Positions 27,810 to 36,905 of a DNA stretch of 64,000 bases are shown here, piece after piece; the first letter of the stretch is position 1, and each line of letters starts with the position of its first letter. Position numbers and translations under genes: made by a program. The stretch is from assembly GCA_965660675.1 (NCBI GenBank), contig CBFIAU010000008.1, forward strand, positions 69,599-133,598, in the 5' to 3' direction. The notes below the pieces were generated by a model, which saw only the letters and a program-made list of their open reading frames with translations, ran no database searches and was not told the DNA's origin. Source of the DNA: UBA12202 sp002691725 (GTDB lineage Bacteria > Pseudomonadota > Alphaproteobacteria > Puniceispirillales > UBA1172).

Positions 27810-27894
27810 AGCAAATCCTATAAATTGCATGAGAGCAGAACACGCTCTCACACAACAGATTACCGCATTTTACCGCAAAAAAGCCAGTCAGAAA

Positions 27895-28815
27895 TCAGCC
27901 TTTTAGCTGGGCTGCTACTTCAGCGGCAAAATCGGTTTCTTCTTTTTCAATTCCTTCACCCAGATTGAAGCGGGTGAAAGCGGTTAATGTGATCGGTGAA
28001 CCTGCATCTTTTGCGGCATTTTCGATGACTTTTGATACGACCGTTTCACCATCAATGACAAAAACTTGTTCCAACAGAACAACTTCTTTCATGAATTTCT
28101 TCATTCTGCCTTCAACCATTTTTTCTGCAATATCAGCAGGCTTTCCAGACTGGATCGCCTGATCAACAAGCAGTTTACGCTCACGCGCAACATATTCAGG
28201 ATCAAGATCATCTTCGCTCAAACTCGCCGGCGCGGTGGCGGCGATATGCATAGCAATTTGACGGCCAAGCTGTTCAAGAACACCAGCATCAGCAGCAGAG
28301 GAAAGGCCAACAAGCACACCAATTTTACCCATGCCTTCAGCAACCGCATTATGGATGTAAGACACGACAACGCCGTTATCAACAGACAGTTTAGCAACCC
28401 GCCGAATAGACATATTCTCACCAATCTTGGCAATTTTATTAGTCAGTTCTTCAGCAACAGAATGGCTCGCGCCTGTGTAAGGCATCTCCATCAGTGCCTC
28501 AAGGCTATCACAATTGGTGCCAATATCAGCCAATGTCCGGACAAAACCCTGAAACTCCTCATTGCGCGAGACAAAATCGGTTTCTGAATTGACTTCTATG
28601 ACCGCGCCAACAGCCCCAGATGTTTTGACAGCAACCAGACCTTCACTCGCAACACGGCTGGCTTTTTTGGCGGCAGCGGCCAAGCCCTTTTTCCGCAACC
28701 AGTCAATAGCCGCGTCCATATCACCATTTGCTTCATCTAGTGCTTTTTTGCAATCCATCATGCCAGCACCAGTGGACGCGCGGAGGTCTTTTACCATTTG
28801 AGAAGTAATCGCCAT
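27895..28815 (-). CDS. tsf: Elongation factor Ts
   Basis: EF-Ts exchanges GDP for GTP on EF-Tu. The N-terminal UBA-like domain contains LRASTGAGMMDCKKAL, and the core begins VEVNSETDFV-like, here VIEVNSETDFVSRNEEF. Its 306 residues are normal. A GC hairpin lies between rpsB and tsf at 28861-28883. Confidence 0.97.
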   Translation of the reverse strand: MAITSQMVKDLRASTGAGMMDCKKALDEANGDMDAAIDWLRKKGLAAAAKKASRVASEGLVAVKTSGAVGAVIEVNSETDFVSRNEEFQGFVRTLADIGTNCDSLEALMEMPYTGASHSVAEELTNKIAKIGENMSIRRVAKLSVDNGVVVSYIHNAVAEGMGKIGVLVGLSSAADAGVLEQLGRQIAMHIAATAPASLSEDDLDPEYVARERKLLVDQAIQSGKPADIAEKMVEGRMKKFMKEVVLLEQVFVIDGETVVSKVIENAAKDAGSPITLTAFTRFNLGEGIEKEETDFAAEVAAQLKG

Positions 28816-28860
28816 TGTTCAATCCTCAGATTAAGGTTAGTTGATAAATTATTTTAGTGA

Positions 28861-28883
28861 TCCCAGCCAATCGGCGGCTGGAA
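28861..28883 (-). promoter_or_regulatory. Intercistronic hairpin between rpsB and tsf
   Basis: On the minus strand CCAGCC pairs with GGCTGG around a 7-nt loop, and two further pairs (one G-U) extend the stem. It is followed by GATCACTAAAATAATTT, not an immediate T-run. It may attenuate or protect the rpsB message, as intercistronic structures do in other bacteria, but this is inference. Confidence 0.5.
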
Positions 28884-28906
28884 TCAAAGATAAAACGGTG
28901 CCTGAC

Positions 28907-29770
28907 TTACTGGCTTGCCGCTTCGGATGCCTGACTAGCGGCAGGCTCCTCCGCTGGCGCCGTTTCTGCTACTTCGGCAGCAGGTACAGCTTCCGCAGGC
29001 TCCTCAGCAGGCGCATCGCTAGCAACAGTTTCTTCAACAGGGGCTACTTCTTCGCCGACATCAGCGCCTGAACGGATCATTTCTGTTTTCAGACCTTCGA
29101 TAACTGACCCTGCAACCAAATCGCAATAGAGACTGATCGCCCGCAACGCATCATCATTGCCCGGAATAACATAATCAACCCCATCAGGATTGGCGTTACT
29201 ATCAACAACAGCAACCACAGGAATATTCAGAACATTGGCTTCTTTCACCGCAATGTCCTCTTTATTGGTATCAATGATGAAAAGCAAATCTGGCAGACCG
29301 CCCATTTCCTTAATACCGCCAAGCGTCTTTTCAAGCTTATCGCGTTCGCGGGTCAAGGTAAGGGTTTCTTTTTTCGTCAATGCGTTCACATCTTCGCCAC
29401 TCAAGCGCTCTTCCATTTCACGCAGACGGCGGATGGATTGTGACACGGTTGACCAGTTGGTTAACATGCCCCCAAGCCAGCGGTGATTAACATAATACTG
29501 ACCACATGACAGCGCCGCTTCGGCAACGACTTCTGATGCTGATGGCTTCGTGCCAACAAACAGCACACGACCACCATTTGATGCAACCTTGCTTATCGCC
29601 TCAAGCGCCTGGTAAAGCATTGGCACAGTCTGCTGCAGATTAAGAATATGAATATTGTTGCGATCACCAAAGATGAACGGCTTCATCTTAGGATTCCAGC
29701 GACGGGTATGGTGACCAAAATGAACACCAGCTTCGAGAAGCTGACGCATGGTAAAACTAGGCATAGGCAT
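28907..29770 (-). CDS. rpsB: 30S ribosomal protein S2, with C-terminal extension
   Basis: S2 sits at the head of the small subunit near the platform. The family start MRQLLEAGVHFGHHTRRWNPKM and the IDTNKEDIAVKEA segment are clear, the former cited only in part as motif evidence. I start at the ATG at 29770, 7 nt after AAGGAG; earlier in-frame ATGs (29776, 29848) lack that spacing. The 287-residue product ends in about 50 residues rich in Ala, Glu and Pro, a low-complexity tail known from other alphaproteobacterial S2 proteins. Confidence 0.97.
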   Translation of the reverse strand: MPMPSFTMRQLLEAGVHFGHHTRRWNPKMKPFIFGDRNNIHILNLQQTVPMLYQALEAISKVASNGGRVLFVGTKPSASEVVAEAALSCGQYYVNHRWLGGMLTNWSTVSQSIRRLREMEERLSGEDVNALTKKETLTLTRERDKLEKTLGGIKEMGGLPDLLFIIDTNKEDIAVKEANVLNIPVVAVVDSNANPDGVDYVIPGNDDALRAISLYCDLVAGSVIEGLKTEMIRSGADVGEEVAPVEETVASDAPAEEPAEAVPAAEVAETAPAEEPAASQASEAASQ

Positions 29771-29833
29771 AAACATGCTCCTTTTCCGGTTAAGCCTCCA
29801 TGAAGGGTGAGGAAGCGGTTTTGCCGTTCCACC

Positions 29834-29862
29834 GGAAGGCAATGGCAAGCATTGCCACCTTC
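29834..29862 (-). promoter_or_regulatory. Stem-loop in the rpsB leader
   Basis: GGCAATG (29838-29844) pairs with CATTGCC (29850-29856) around a 5-nt loop. AAGG-type flanks (GGAA and ACCTT) partly lengthen the stem. It lies about 65 nt before the rpsB start in a 184-bp gap to dnaE. A role as a leader target for S2 autoregulation is possible but not shown. A weak promoter candidate, TTGCAA-17-TAATCA, lies further upstream. Confidence 0.4.
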
Positions 29863-29953
29863 ATGTGCGAATTCCAATCAATTATTGGTAGCCATTGATT
29901 AGCGACAAACGCGCCCATTTGCAAGTATTATTGTTGAAAAATTGAGGAAATAT

Positions 29954-32900
29954 CTAAAGAAAGATATTGCTGATTGAGACCACCCCATCCAGCGATTTCA
30001 CATGCTGGCGAAAGCCTTGGCTGAGTTTATATGAGCCATCTAGTTTCAGCATAACTTCATGGGTTTGCACATGCATTTTCAAAATCAGTTTTTGCCGTCC
30101 TTCGCCATCACGCGCAAGACCGCTAGCAATGCCCGAGAAGGCGGTTTCATCCATGACATGTACAACCATTCCCATGGTTTTGGTTTCAATGGCGGTATCT
30201 AGCGGTAAGACTTCTCTTGCCAACAGCTTAACGCGGTCATCGTCACGGCGGGCGCTGACCTTCACATAGATCGGCTCATTTTCAATCAGATATTCTTCGG
30301 CGGCGGCCAGAACATCGCTAAAAAGCGTGACGTCAATCATGCCCGTAGGGTCAGTCATCTGCATAAAAGCGAAGCGGTTATTATTCTGCGATGTCCTAAT
30401 CTGTTTGCCGTAGAGAAGCCCTGCAAAATGAAGATCAACCGCATCGGCTGTATCGTTTAGTTTTTCTGATAACTGGCTGGCAAAGGTGATATTGAGTGGC
30501 GTTAATTGATCCATATATTCATCAAGCGGATGGGCGCTCAAATATAGCCCCAAGGCTTCCATTTCAAAAGCCAGCTTGTCTTTTGCTTCCCATTCCGGCC
30601 GTTGTTCCAGAGGGATATCCAGCGCCGCGCCTGCCACCGTATTAAACAAGTTATCTTGCGCGGTTTCGGCCTCTTTCCTGGCAATTTGGGCATAAGACAG
30701 AATCCGCTCAATGGCATCAAACAAGGTTGATCTGGTGAGACCAAAATCATCTAATGCCCCCGATTTTATCAAGTTCTCAAGCATCCTGCGGTTAAGATTG
30801 GCAGCCCCGCGGCTGGCAAAATCCTCAAGCGAGGTAAACGGGCCGTTCTGCACTCGCTCATTCACCAGAGCCTTCATCAGATCAAAGCCAACATTACGGA
30901 TAGCCCCCAAACCATAGCGGATACCCTGCCCGTCTGGACGTTCTTCAACCGTAAATATCGCCTCAGAATAATTAACTGATGGCGGCAACATAGCGATATC
31001 ATAGCTGTTACAATCTTGCCTGAAGACCGCCAGTTTTTCGGTATTGCCAATATCCATGGTCATCAGTGCCGCCAAAAACTCAGCCGTGTAATGGCGTTTC
31101 AGCCATGCCGTTTGCCACGCAATAAGGGCATAAGCGGCGGCGTGCGATTTATTAAATCCATATCCAGCAAAGGCCGTGATTTGATCAAAAATCTCCCTTG
31201 CTAATTTTTCGCTAATGTTATTTTCAGCGGCACCAGAAATAAACTCGCCCTGCTGGGCATCCATTTCCTCTTTAATTTTTTTACCCATAGCACGGCGCAA
31301 AATATCTGCCTTGCCAAGACTATATCCCGATAAAACCTGCGCCGCTCGTTGCACCTGTTCCTGATAGATCATAATGCCATAGGTTTCTTCCAGCACTGGC
31401 TCAAGCAAAGGGTGCATATAGCTGACCTCCTCGCGGCCATGCTTACGGGCAATATATTTCGGGATATTTTCCATCGGCCCCGGACGGTATAAAGCCACGA
31501 CAGCAATAATATCCTCAAATCGGTCAGGCTTAAGACCTTTTAACACCTCGCGCATGCCGCTCGATTCAAGCTGGAACAGCCCAACCGCCTCACCTTCGCC
31601 CAGCATGGCAAAGGTAGCCTCACATTCAAGCGGTATGTCGCCTAATTGCAGATCAATGCCGCGCCGCTTGATCAGATCAATCGCTTGTTGCAAGACGGTT
31701 AGCGTTTTCAGCCCAAGAAAATCAAACTTCACCAATCCAGCATCTTCCACCGACTTCATGTTAAATTGAGTGACAGGCAATTCTGATGCCGGGTCACGCG
31801 CCAATGGCACCAATTCAACCAATGGGCGGTCGCCAATCACCACTCCTGCGGCATGGGTCGACCAATGCCTCAACAAGCCCTCAATCTGTTTTGAAATATT
31901 GACCAGATGCAAGATATCTTGATCACTTTCAACGGCGGCTTTTAGGTCTTGTTCTGTTTTCAGCGCCTCAGACAGTTTGACAGGTTTCGCCGGATTACTT
32001 GGCACCAGCTTGGCAATGCGGTCAACTTGACCATAGGGCATGCCTAGCACGCGGCCAGCATCGCGCAGTGCCGCCCGTGCTTGCAGGCTGCCAAAGGTGA
32101 TAATCTGGGCAACCCGATCATCACCATATTTTTGCTGAACATAGCTGATGACTTCGTCACGCCGATCACGGCAGAAATCAATATCAAAATCAGGCATTGA
32201 AATCCGCTCAGGGTTCAAAAAGCGTTCAAACAACAAGCCCCAGCGAATAGGATCAAGATCAGTAATCCCCAACGCATAACCAACTAATGATCCCGCACCA
32301 GACCCACGGCCGGGACCGACAGGGATATTCTGCTGTTTTGCCCAATTAATGAAATCAGCAACAATGAGAAAATATCCGGAAAACCCCATCTTGATGATAA
32401 TATCCAGCTCAAGGTTAAGCCTATCCTCATAGGTTTTGGTCATTGCCTGTACATCCGCCTCAGCATAGGCGCTAACCCCTGTCAGGGCTTTGATTTGCAC
32501 AAGCCGTTCCGCCAAGCCCTGATGCGAAAGATTGCGGAGCCAGACTTTCTCATCACTGCCATCAGGGGTGGCAAAAGGCGGCAATAAAGGGCTGCGTTTT
32601 TCAACAGCAAAGGCACAGCGGCGAGCAATATGCGCGGTGTTTTCTATGGCCTCTGGAAGATCAGAAAATAATGCCCGCATGTCTTGGTCAGATTTGAAAT
32701 AATGCTCATTCGTTTCATGCCGGCGATCATCATGAAACAGGGTTTTGCCCTCCGATATACAGAGCAAAACACTATGCGCCTCAGCATCGCTCTGGCTCGC
32801 AAAATAGCAATCATTCGTCGCAACAATCGGAATATTATTGGTGTAAGCCATATCCAGCAACTGCGGCTCGGCAATGGTCTCCGCCTCCGTGCCATGACGC

Positions 32901-33406
32901 TGAAGTTCAATATATAGCCGCTCAGGAAAAATTGTCATCAGAGCAGCAAGGCGCTTTTTGGCAAGATCAGCTCTATTCTCAACCAATGGAGCCGCCAGAA
33001 AGCCGCGCTTAGCCCCGCCTGTCAGAATAATTAGCCCAGATGAATGCGCCCGCAAATCAGCAACCGGAATAAACGGGTCTTGCTTACCTGCAAGCAAGGC
33101 ACGGGACAGCAACAGAGATAGGTTTATCCAGCCGTCTTTGTTCTGAGTCAGCAGAACAACCTCACACAACGCATCATCTGCTGTATCATCTTGGAGCATG
33201 ACTTGCGCGCCAATAATGGGCTGAATACCAGCTTTTGATGCCGCTTCTGAAAACTCAAGCGCGCCATAACTATTGAAGGTATCGGTCAATGCCAGAGCAG
33301 GCTGCTGCATCTTTGCCGCTTTTTCAATCAGCGGCTTGATTGGCATCATGCCCTCGGCAAGCGAATATGACGAATGGGTGCGTAAATGAATAAATGGAGA
33401 TGACAT
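29954..33406 (-). CDS. dnaE: DNA polymerase III subunit alpha
   Basis: This is the replicative polymerase subunit. The 1150-residue protein has an N-terminal PHP domain starting FIHLRTHSSYSLAEG. The polymerase active-site aspartates are in ISMPDFDIDFCRDRRDE at about residue 400. The thumb and fingers regions follow, with GYGFNKSHAAAYALIAWQTAW around 770. An OB-fold near residue 1000 (LHFAGLLYGKQIRTSQNN) and a C-terminal domain complete it. It lies between lolD and rpsB, all on the same strand. Confidence 0.98.
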   Translation of the reverse strand: MSSPFIHLRTHSSYSLAEGMMPIKPLIEKAAKMQQPALALTDTFNSYGALEFSEAASKAGIQPIIGAQVMLQDDTADDALCEVVLLTQNKDGWINLSLLLSRALLAGKQDPFIPVADLRAHSSGLIILTGGAKRGFLAAPLVENRADLAKKRLAALMTIFPERLYIELQRHGTEAETIAEPQLLDMAYTNNIPIVATNDCYFASQSDAEAHSVLLCISEGKTLFHDDRRHETNEHYFKSDQDMRALFSDLPEAIENTAHIARRCAFAVEKRSPLLPPFATPDGSDEKVWLRNLSHQGLAERLVQIKALTGVSAYAEADVQAMTKTYEDRLNLELDIIIKMGFSGYFLIVADFINWAKQQNIPVGPGRGSGAGSLVGYALGITDLDPIRWGLLFERFLNPERISMPDFDIDFCRDRRDEVISYVQQKYGDDRVAQIITFGSLQARAALRDAGRVLGMPYGQVDRIAKLVPSNPAKPVKLSEALKTEQDLKAAVESDQDILHLVNISKQIEGLLRHWSTHAAGVVIGDRPLVELVPLARDPASELPVTQFNMKSVEDAGLVKFDFLGLKTLTVLQQAIDLIKRRGIDLQLGDIPLECEATFAMLGEGEAVGLFQLESSGMREVLKGLKPDRFEDIIAVVALYRPGPMENIPKYIARKHGREEVSYMHPLLEPVLEETYGIMIYQEQVQRAAQVLSGYSLGKADILRRAMGKKIKEEMDAQQGEFISGAAENNISEKLAREIFDQITAFAGYGFNKSHAAAYALIAWQTAWLKRHYTAEFLAALMTMDIGNTEKLAVFRQDCNSYDIAMLPPSVNYSEAIFTVEERPDGQGIRYGLGAIRNVGFDLMKALVNERVQNGPFTSLEDFASRGAANLNRRMLENLIKSGALDDFGLTRSTLFDAIERILSYAQIARKEAETAQDNLFNTVAGAALDIPLEQRPEWEAKDKLAFEMEALGLYLSAHPLDEYMDQLTPLNITFASQLSEKLNDTADAVDLHFAGLLYGKQIRTSQNNNRFAFMQMTDPTGMIDVTLFSDVLAAAEEYLIENEPIYVKVSARRDDDRVKLLAREVLPLDTAIETKTMGMVVHVMDETAFSGIASGLARDGEGRQKLILKMHVQTHEVMLKLDGSYKLSQGFRQHVKSLDGVVSISNIFL

Positions 33407-33496
33407 AATATTGAGTATTGCCCAGACGACTAGAGCCTGACAAGCCGCCAGTTATTTTTGTTTCATAAACGGACAGCTAAGGGCAGGCGATGACGT

Positions 33497-34213
33497 CTAT
33501 CCCACCAGCTCACCTTTGCGAATCGTCAACACTCTATCCAGCGATTTTGCTAATTCCATATTATGTGTGACGAGCAGAGCCGCCGTTCCTGTTGACCGCA
33601 GAATAGCGACCAAATGTTTGAAGACATCAGCCGCCGTATCAGGATCAAGATTGCCCGTTGGCTCATCAGCAAGCAGCAATGACGGCACATTAGCCACCGC
33701 ACGCGCGATGGCAACCCTTTGCTGCTCACCCCCTGATAGTTGACCCGGACGGTGATGACGGCGTTCGCTCAAGCCAATCATGGCAAGCAATTGCTCGGCG
33801 CGTTCTTCGGCAACATGGCGCGATAGACGGTTCATAATCTGGGGGATAATAATGTTTTCAGCCGCCGAAAACTCTGGCAAGAGACGGTGAAACTGAAAAA
33901 CAAAGCCGATCGAATTTCGCCTCAATTCTGAGGTTTCCTTATCATTAAGCCGATGCGTGGCTTTGCCCGCAATGCTGACTTGGCCGCTATCAGGCCTTTC
34001 CAGAATACCGGCAATATTAAGCAAGGTTGTCTTTCCCGACCCGCTAGGGCCAACAAGGGCAACCAGCTCTCCCTTTTTGATATTGACGGAAACATCTTTC
34101 AGCACCTGGATGACCCGATCACCCTGATGAAAGGCTTTCGACACATCATTCATCAAAAGCACAGTGTCTTGATCATCTCTACTCATCACACTTGCCGCCA
34201 TATGCTCACCCAT
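33497..34213 (-). CDS. lolD: Lipoprotein-releasing ABC transporter ATP-binding protein LolD
   Basis: LolD powers release of outer-membrane lipoproteins from the inner membrane by LolC/E. Walker A is GPSGSGKTTLLN, the ABC signature is LSGGEQQRVAIARA and Walker B is LLLADEPTGNLD. I start at the ATG at 34213 (238 residues), overlapping the lolC stop; starts at 34201 and 34249 are also in frame. lolC lies directly upstream, so the two form a complete transporter unit. Confidence 0.95.
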   Translation of the reverse strand: MGEHMAASVMSRDDQDTVLLMNDVSKAFHQGDRVIQVLKDVSVNIKKGELVALVGPSGSGKTTLLNIAGILERPDSGQVSIAGKATHRLNDKETSELRRNSIGFVFQFHRLLPEFSAAENIIIPQIMNRLSRHVAEERAEQLLAMIGLSERRHHRPGQLSGGEQQRVAIARAVANVPSLLLADEPTGNLDPDTAADVFKHLVAILRSTGTAALLVTHNMELAKSLDRVLTIRKGELVG

Positions 34214-35462
34214 AACGAAGCGCTTCTGCCGGAGCAATGCGTGAGGCACGCCATGCCGGATAGACGGATGATAAAAACGATAACGTAATCGCCATGAGAA
34301 TGACGTTTATCACTTCATTAGGATCAACTTTGGCTGGCAAGGTAGACAGGAAATAAATCTCCGCTGCGAATAGCTCTGTCCCCGTCAGGCTTTCCACAAT
34401 ATTTTTAATGCTATCAATATTCCAGCAAAACCCAAGCCCAAGCAGGGTGCCGATAACCGTCCCAATCAGACCAATGCTTGACCCTGTCATCATAAATACC
34501 CGCATGATTGAGCCTTTGGTTGCGCCCATGGCACGCAGAACCGCAATATCATTATTTTTTGACCGCACCAGCATGATCATCGACGAGATGATATTAAATG
34601 CCGCGACCAAAATAATCAGCGACAGGATAATAAACATGACGTTGCGTTCTACATTAAGCGCCGTCAGGAAGTTTTTATTGCGCTGGCGCCAGTCAAATAC
34701 TCGCATATCTGTGCCAATAGTCTGGCTTAAATTCGTGCTTATTGGTTCTGTCTGATCAGCATCACGGGCATAAATCTCAAGCGCGGTTACCGTGTTATTC
34801 ATGGCAAAGAAAGACTGGGCATCATCCAAAGGCATAAAGATAAAAGCCTTGTCATATTCGTGCATGCCAACATTAAAGACACCAGCAACGCGAAACCGTC
34901 GACGTTCAGGAATTGTTCCAAATGCTGTTTTCTTGCCATATGGCGATAACAGCGATAGCGTATCGCCTGCCCTGACGCCTAAACTCCGCGCTAGCTCATG
35001 GCCGATAAGAATGCTTTCTTTTTTCTTTATGCCTTCGATACTCGCCGCATCAAGCACATCCCAAAGCGGCTTGCGGGCGGCTAAATCTTCCCAGCGCACA
35101 CCACGCACAACCGCACCAGAAGCAAAGCCTTCATGACTAGCCATGACCTGACCTTCGATTTGTGGAGTCACCGCCATAATCCCCGGTATTCCGCCAATGC
35201 GGCCAGCTAATGTATCAAATTTTGGTATCCCTTGTGGGCCATTGGAATAGACAACCAAATGCCCATTCAATCCCAAAATCCGGCCTACCAGCTCAGCGCG
35301 GAAGCCGTTCATCACCGACATCACAATGATCAGAGTGGCAACACCAAGTGAAATGCCCAAAAGCGAGAACCACGCAATGACAGAAATAAAGCCCTCAGAC
35401 CGCCGGGAGCGGATATACCGCAAGGCTAGCATGCGCTCAAGATGGCCGAAAACTCCACTCAT
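34206..35462 (-). CDS. lolC: Lipoprotein-releasing ABC transporter permease (LolC/LolE family)
   Basis: This 418-residue membrane protein has one N-terminal membrane helix (about residues 25-50, ending LIIVMSVMNGF), a large periplasmic domain, and three C-terminal helices, the MacB/FtsX layout. The start FGHLERMLALRYIRSRRSEGFISV is typical of LolC/E, seen here as the RYIRSRRSEGFISVIAWFSL segment. As in many alphaproteobacteria there is a single LolC/E gene, so it may act as a homodimer. It overlaps proS by 4 bp. Confidence 0.94.
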   Translation of the reverse strand: MSGVFGHLERMLALRYIRSRRSEGFISVIAWFSLLGISLGVATLIIVMSVMNGFRAELVGRILGLNGHLVVYSNGPQGIPKFDTLAGRIGGIPGIMAVTPQIEGQVMASHEGFASGAVVRGVRWEDLAARKPLWDVLDAASIEGIKKKESILIGHELARSLGVRAGDTLSLLSPYGKKTAFGTIPERRRFRVAGVFNVGMHEYDKAFIFMPLDDAQSFFAMNNTVTALEIYARDADQTEPISTNLSQTIGTDMRVFDWRQRNKNFLTALNVERNVMFIILSLIILVAAFNIISSMIMLVRSKNNDIAVLRAMGATKGSIMRVFMMTGSSIGLIGTVIGTLLGLGFCWNIDSIKNIVESLTGTELFAAEIYFLSTLPAKVDPNEVINVILMAITLSFLSSVYPAWRASRIAPAEALRYG

Positions 35463-36808
35463 ATTGCGCCTTGTCCTTTCAGCTGTTCTGCCAAATGATT
35501 GAGCAAAGTATTAGCCGCCGCATCAGGTGACATATTCTCACAGGCGCCAGTTTTTCTGATTTTGAACTCAACCTCACCATCTTTCATGCCGCGCGGGCCA
35601 ATAATAATCTGATAAGGGATGCCGATTAAATCCATAGCGTTAAGTTTCGCCCCCGGGCTGTCCGCGCTATCATCCATCAGCACATCATAACCAGCATTAG
35701 TCAACTGACCATAAAGCTGTTCTGACACCTTATCGCAATCATCATGACCAGGTTTCAAATTAACCACCACAGCATCAAATGGGGCAACAGATTGCGGCCA
35801 GATAATGCCTTTATCATCGTGACTAGCCTCAATGATACCGCCAACCAGGCGCGATACGCCAATGCCATATGATCCCATATGAACATGATATTGCTTGCCC
35901 GTTTCATCCGCCACGCTGGCGCCCATCGGGGTCGAGTATTTTGCACCAAAATAAAAGATGTGACCAACCTCAATACCGCGTGTTGTCATTAATTGATCAG
36001 ATGGAATGGGGCAATTCGCGGCATCATATTTTTCATCAGTGACCGCATATAATTTGGTAAAGCGGTCAACAATTGGCTGCAAGTCGGCCGCATAATCCAC
36101 CTCACCTGCATCAAGGCTGTAATTCATCCAATCCTTATGGCAAAAGACTTTGCTCTCACCAGTTTCAGCAAGGATAACGAACTCATGGCTCATATCGCCG
36201 CCTATTGGCCCGGTATCTGCTTCCATCGGAATAGCGGTCAGCCCAAGCCGCTTAAAGGTCAGCAAATAAGACACAAACATCTTATTATATTCAATCCGCG
36301 CCGCCTCCGCATCAATAGCGAAAGAATAGGCATCTTTCATCAAAAACTCACGCCCACGCATAATTCCAAAACGCGGCCGCACTTCGTCCCTGAACTTCCA
36401 CTGAATGTGATAGAGATTTAACGGTAAAGCCCGATAGCTTTTGACATGTGAGCGAAAGATATCGGTGATCTGTTCTTCGTTTGTCGGCCCGAATAGCATG
36501 TCCCGATCATGCCTGTCCTTGATCCGCAACATCTCCAGACCATAATCATCATAGCGTCCAGACTCCTGCCATAATTCAGCAGGCTGAATAGTTGGCATCA
36601 GCACCTCAACAGCGCCTGCTCGGTTTTGTTCTTCTCTGACAATCTGTTCAATCTTACGCATGACTTTCAAGCCCAGCGGTAGCCAGCTATAAATCCCGGC
36701 ACTTGATTGCTGGATCATGCCTGCCCGAAGCATCAAGCGATGGGATACGATCTGCGCCTCTTTCGGCGTCTCACGAAGAGTTGGAATAAAATACTGGCTT
36801 AAACGCAT
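35459..36808 (-). CDS. proS: Prolyl-tRNA synthetase (short form)
   Basis: ProS charges tRNA-Pro. This is the short alphaproteobacterial type of 449 residues that lacks the editing insertion found in E. coli. Class II motifs are visible: RAGMIQQSSAGIYSWLPLG near residue 29, LFGPTNEEQITDIFR, RPRFGIMRGREFLMKDAYSF, and YGIGVSRLVGGIIE. An AAGGA lies 7 nt before the ATG. It begins the long leftward run that ends at lpxB. Confidence 0.97.
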   Translation of the reverse strand: MRLSQYFIPTLRETPKEAQIVSHRLMLRAGMIQQSSAGIYSWLPLGLKVMRKIEQIVREEQNRAGAVEVLMPTIQPAELWQESGRYDDYGLEMLRIKDRHDRDMLFGPTNEEQITDIFRSHVKSYRALPLNLYHIQWKFRDEVRPRFGIMRGREFLMKDAYSFAIDAEAARIEYNKMFVSYLLTFKRLGLTAIPMEADTGPIGGDMSHEFVILAETGESKVFCHKDWMNYSLDAGEVDYAADLQPIVDRFTKLYAVTDEKYDAANCPIPSDQLMTTRGIEVGHIFYFGAKYSTPMGASVADETGKQYHVHMGSYGIGVSRLVGGIIEASHDDKGIIWPQSVAPFDAVVVNLKPGHDDCDKVSEQLYGQLTNAGYDVLMDDSADSPGAKLNAMDLIGIPYQIIIGPRGMKDGEVEFKIRKTGACENMSPDAAANTLLNHLAEQLKGQGAI

Positions 36809-36905
36809 GGGGATGTCCTTATCATTTCAAATTAAATAATCTTTTTATTAATGTCTTTATCAGGGTTTCACTTTTTAGGCGATGTCGGCAATTGCTGTTT
36901 AATTG

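Noticed and set aside
28861..28883. Rho-independent terminator between rpsB and tsf
   Set aside because: The stem is good but no T-run follows closely, and tsf must be expressed from the same unit; kept only as a hairpin.
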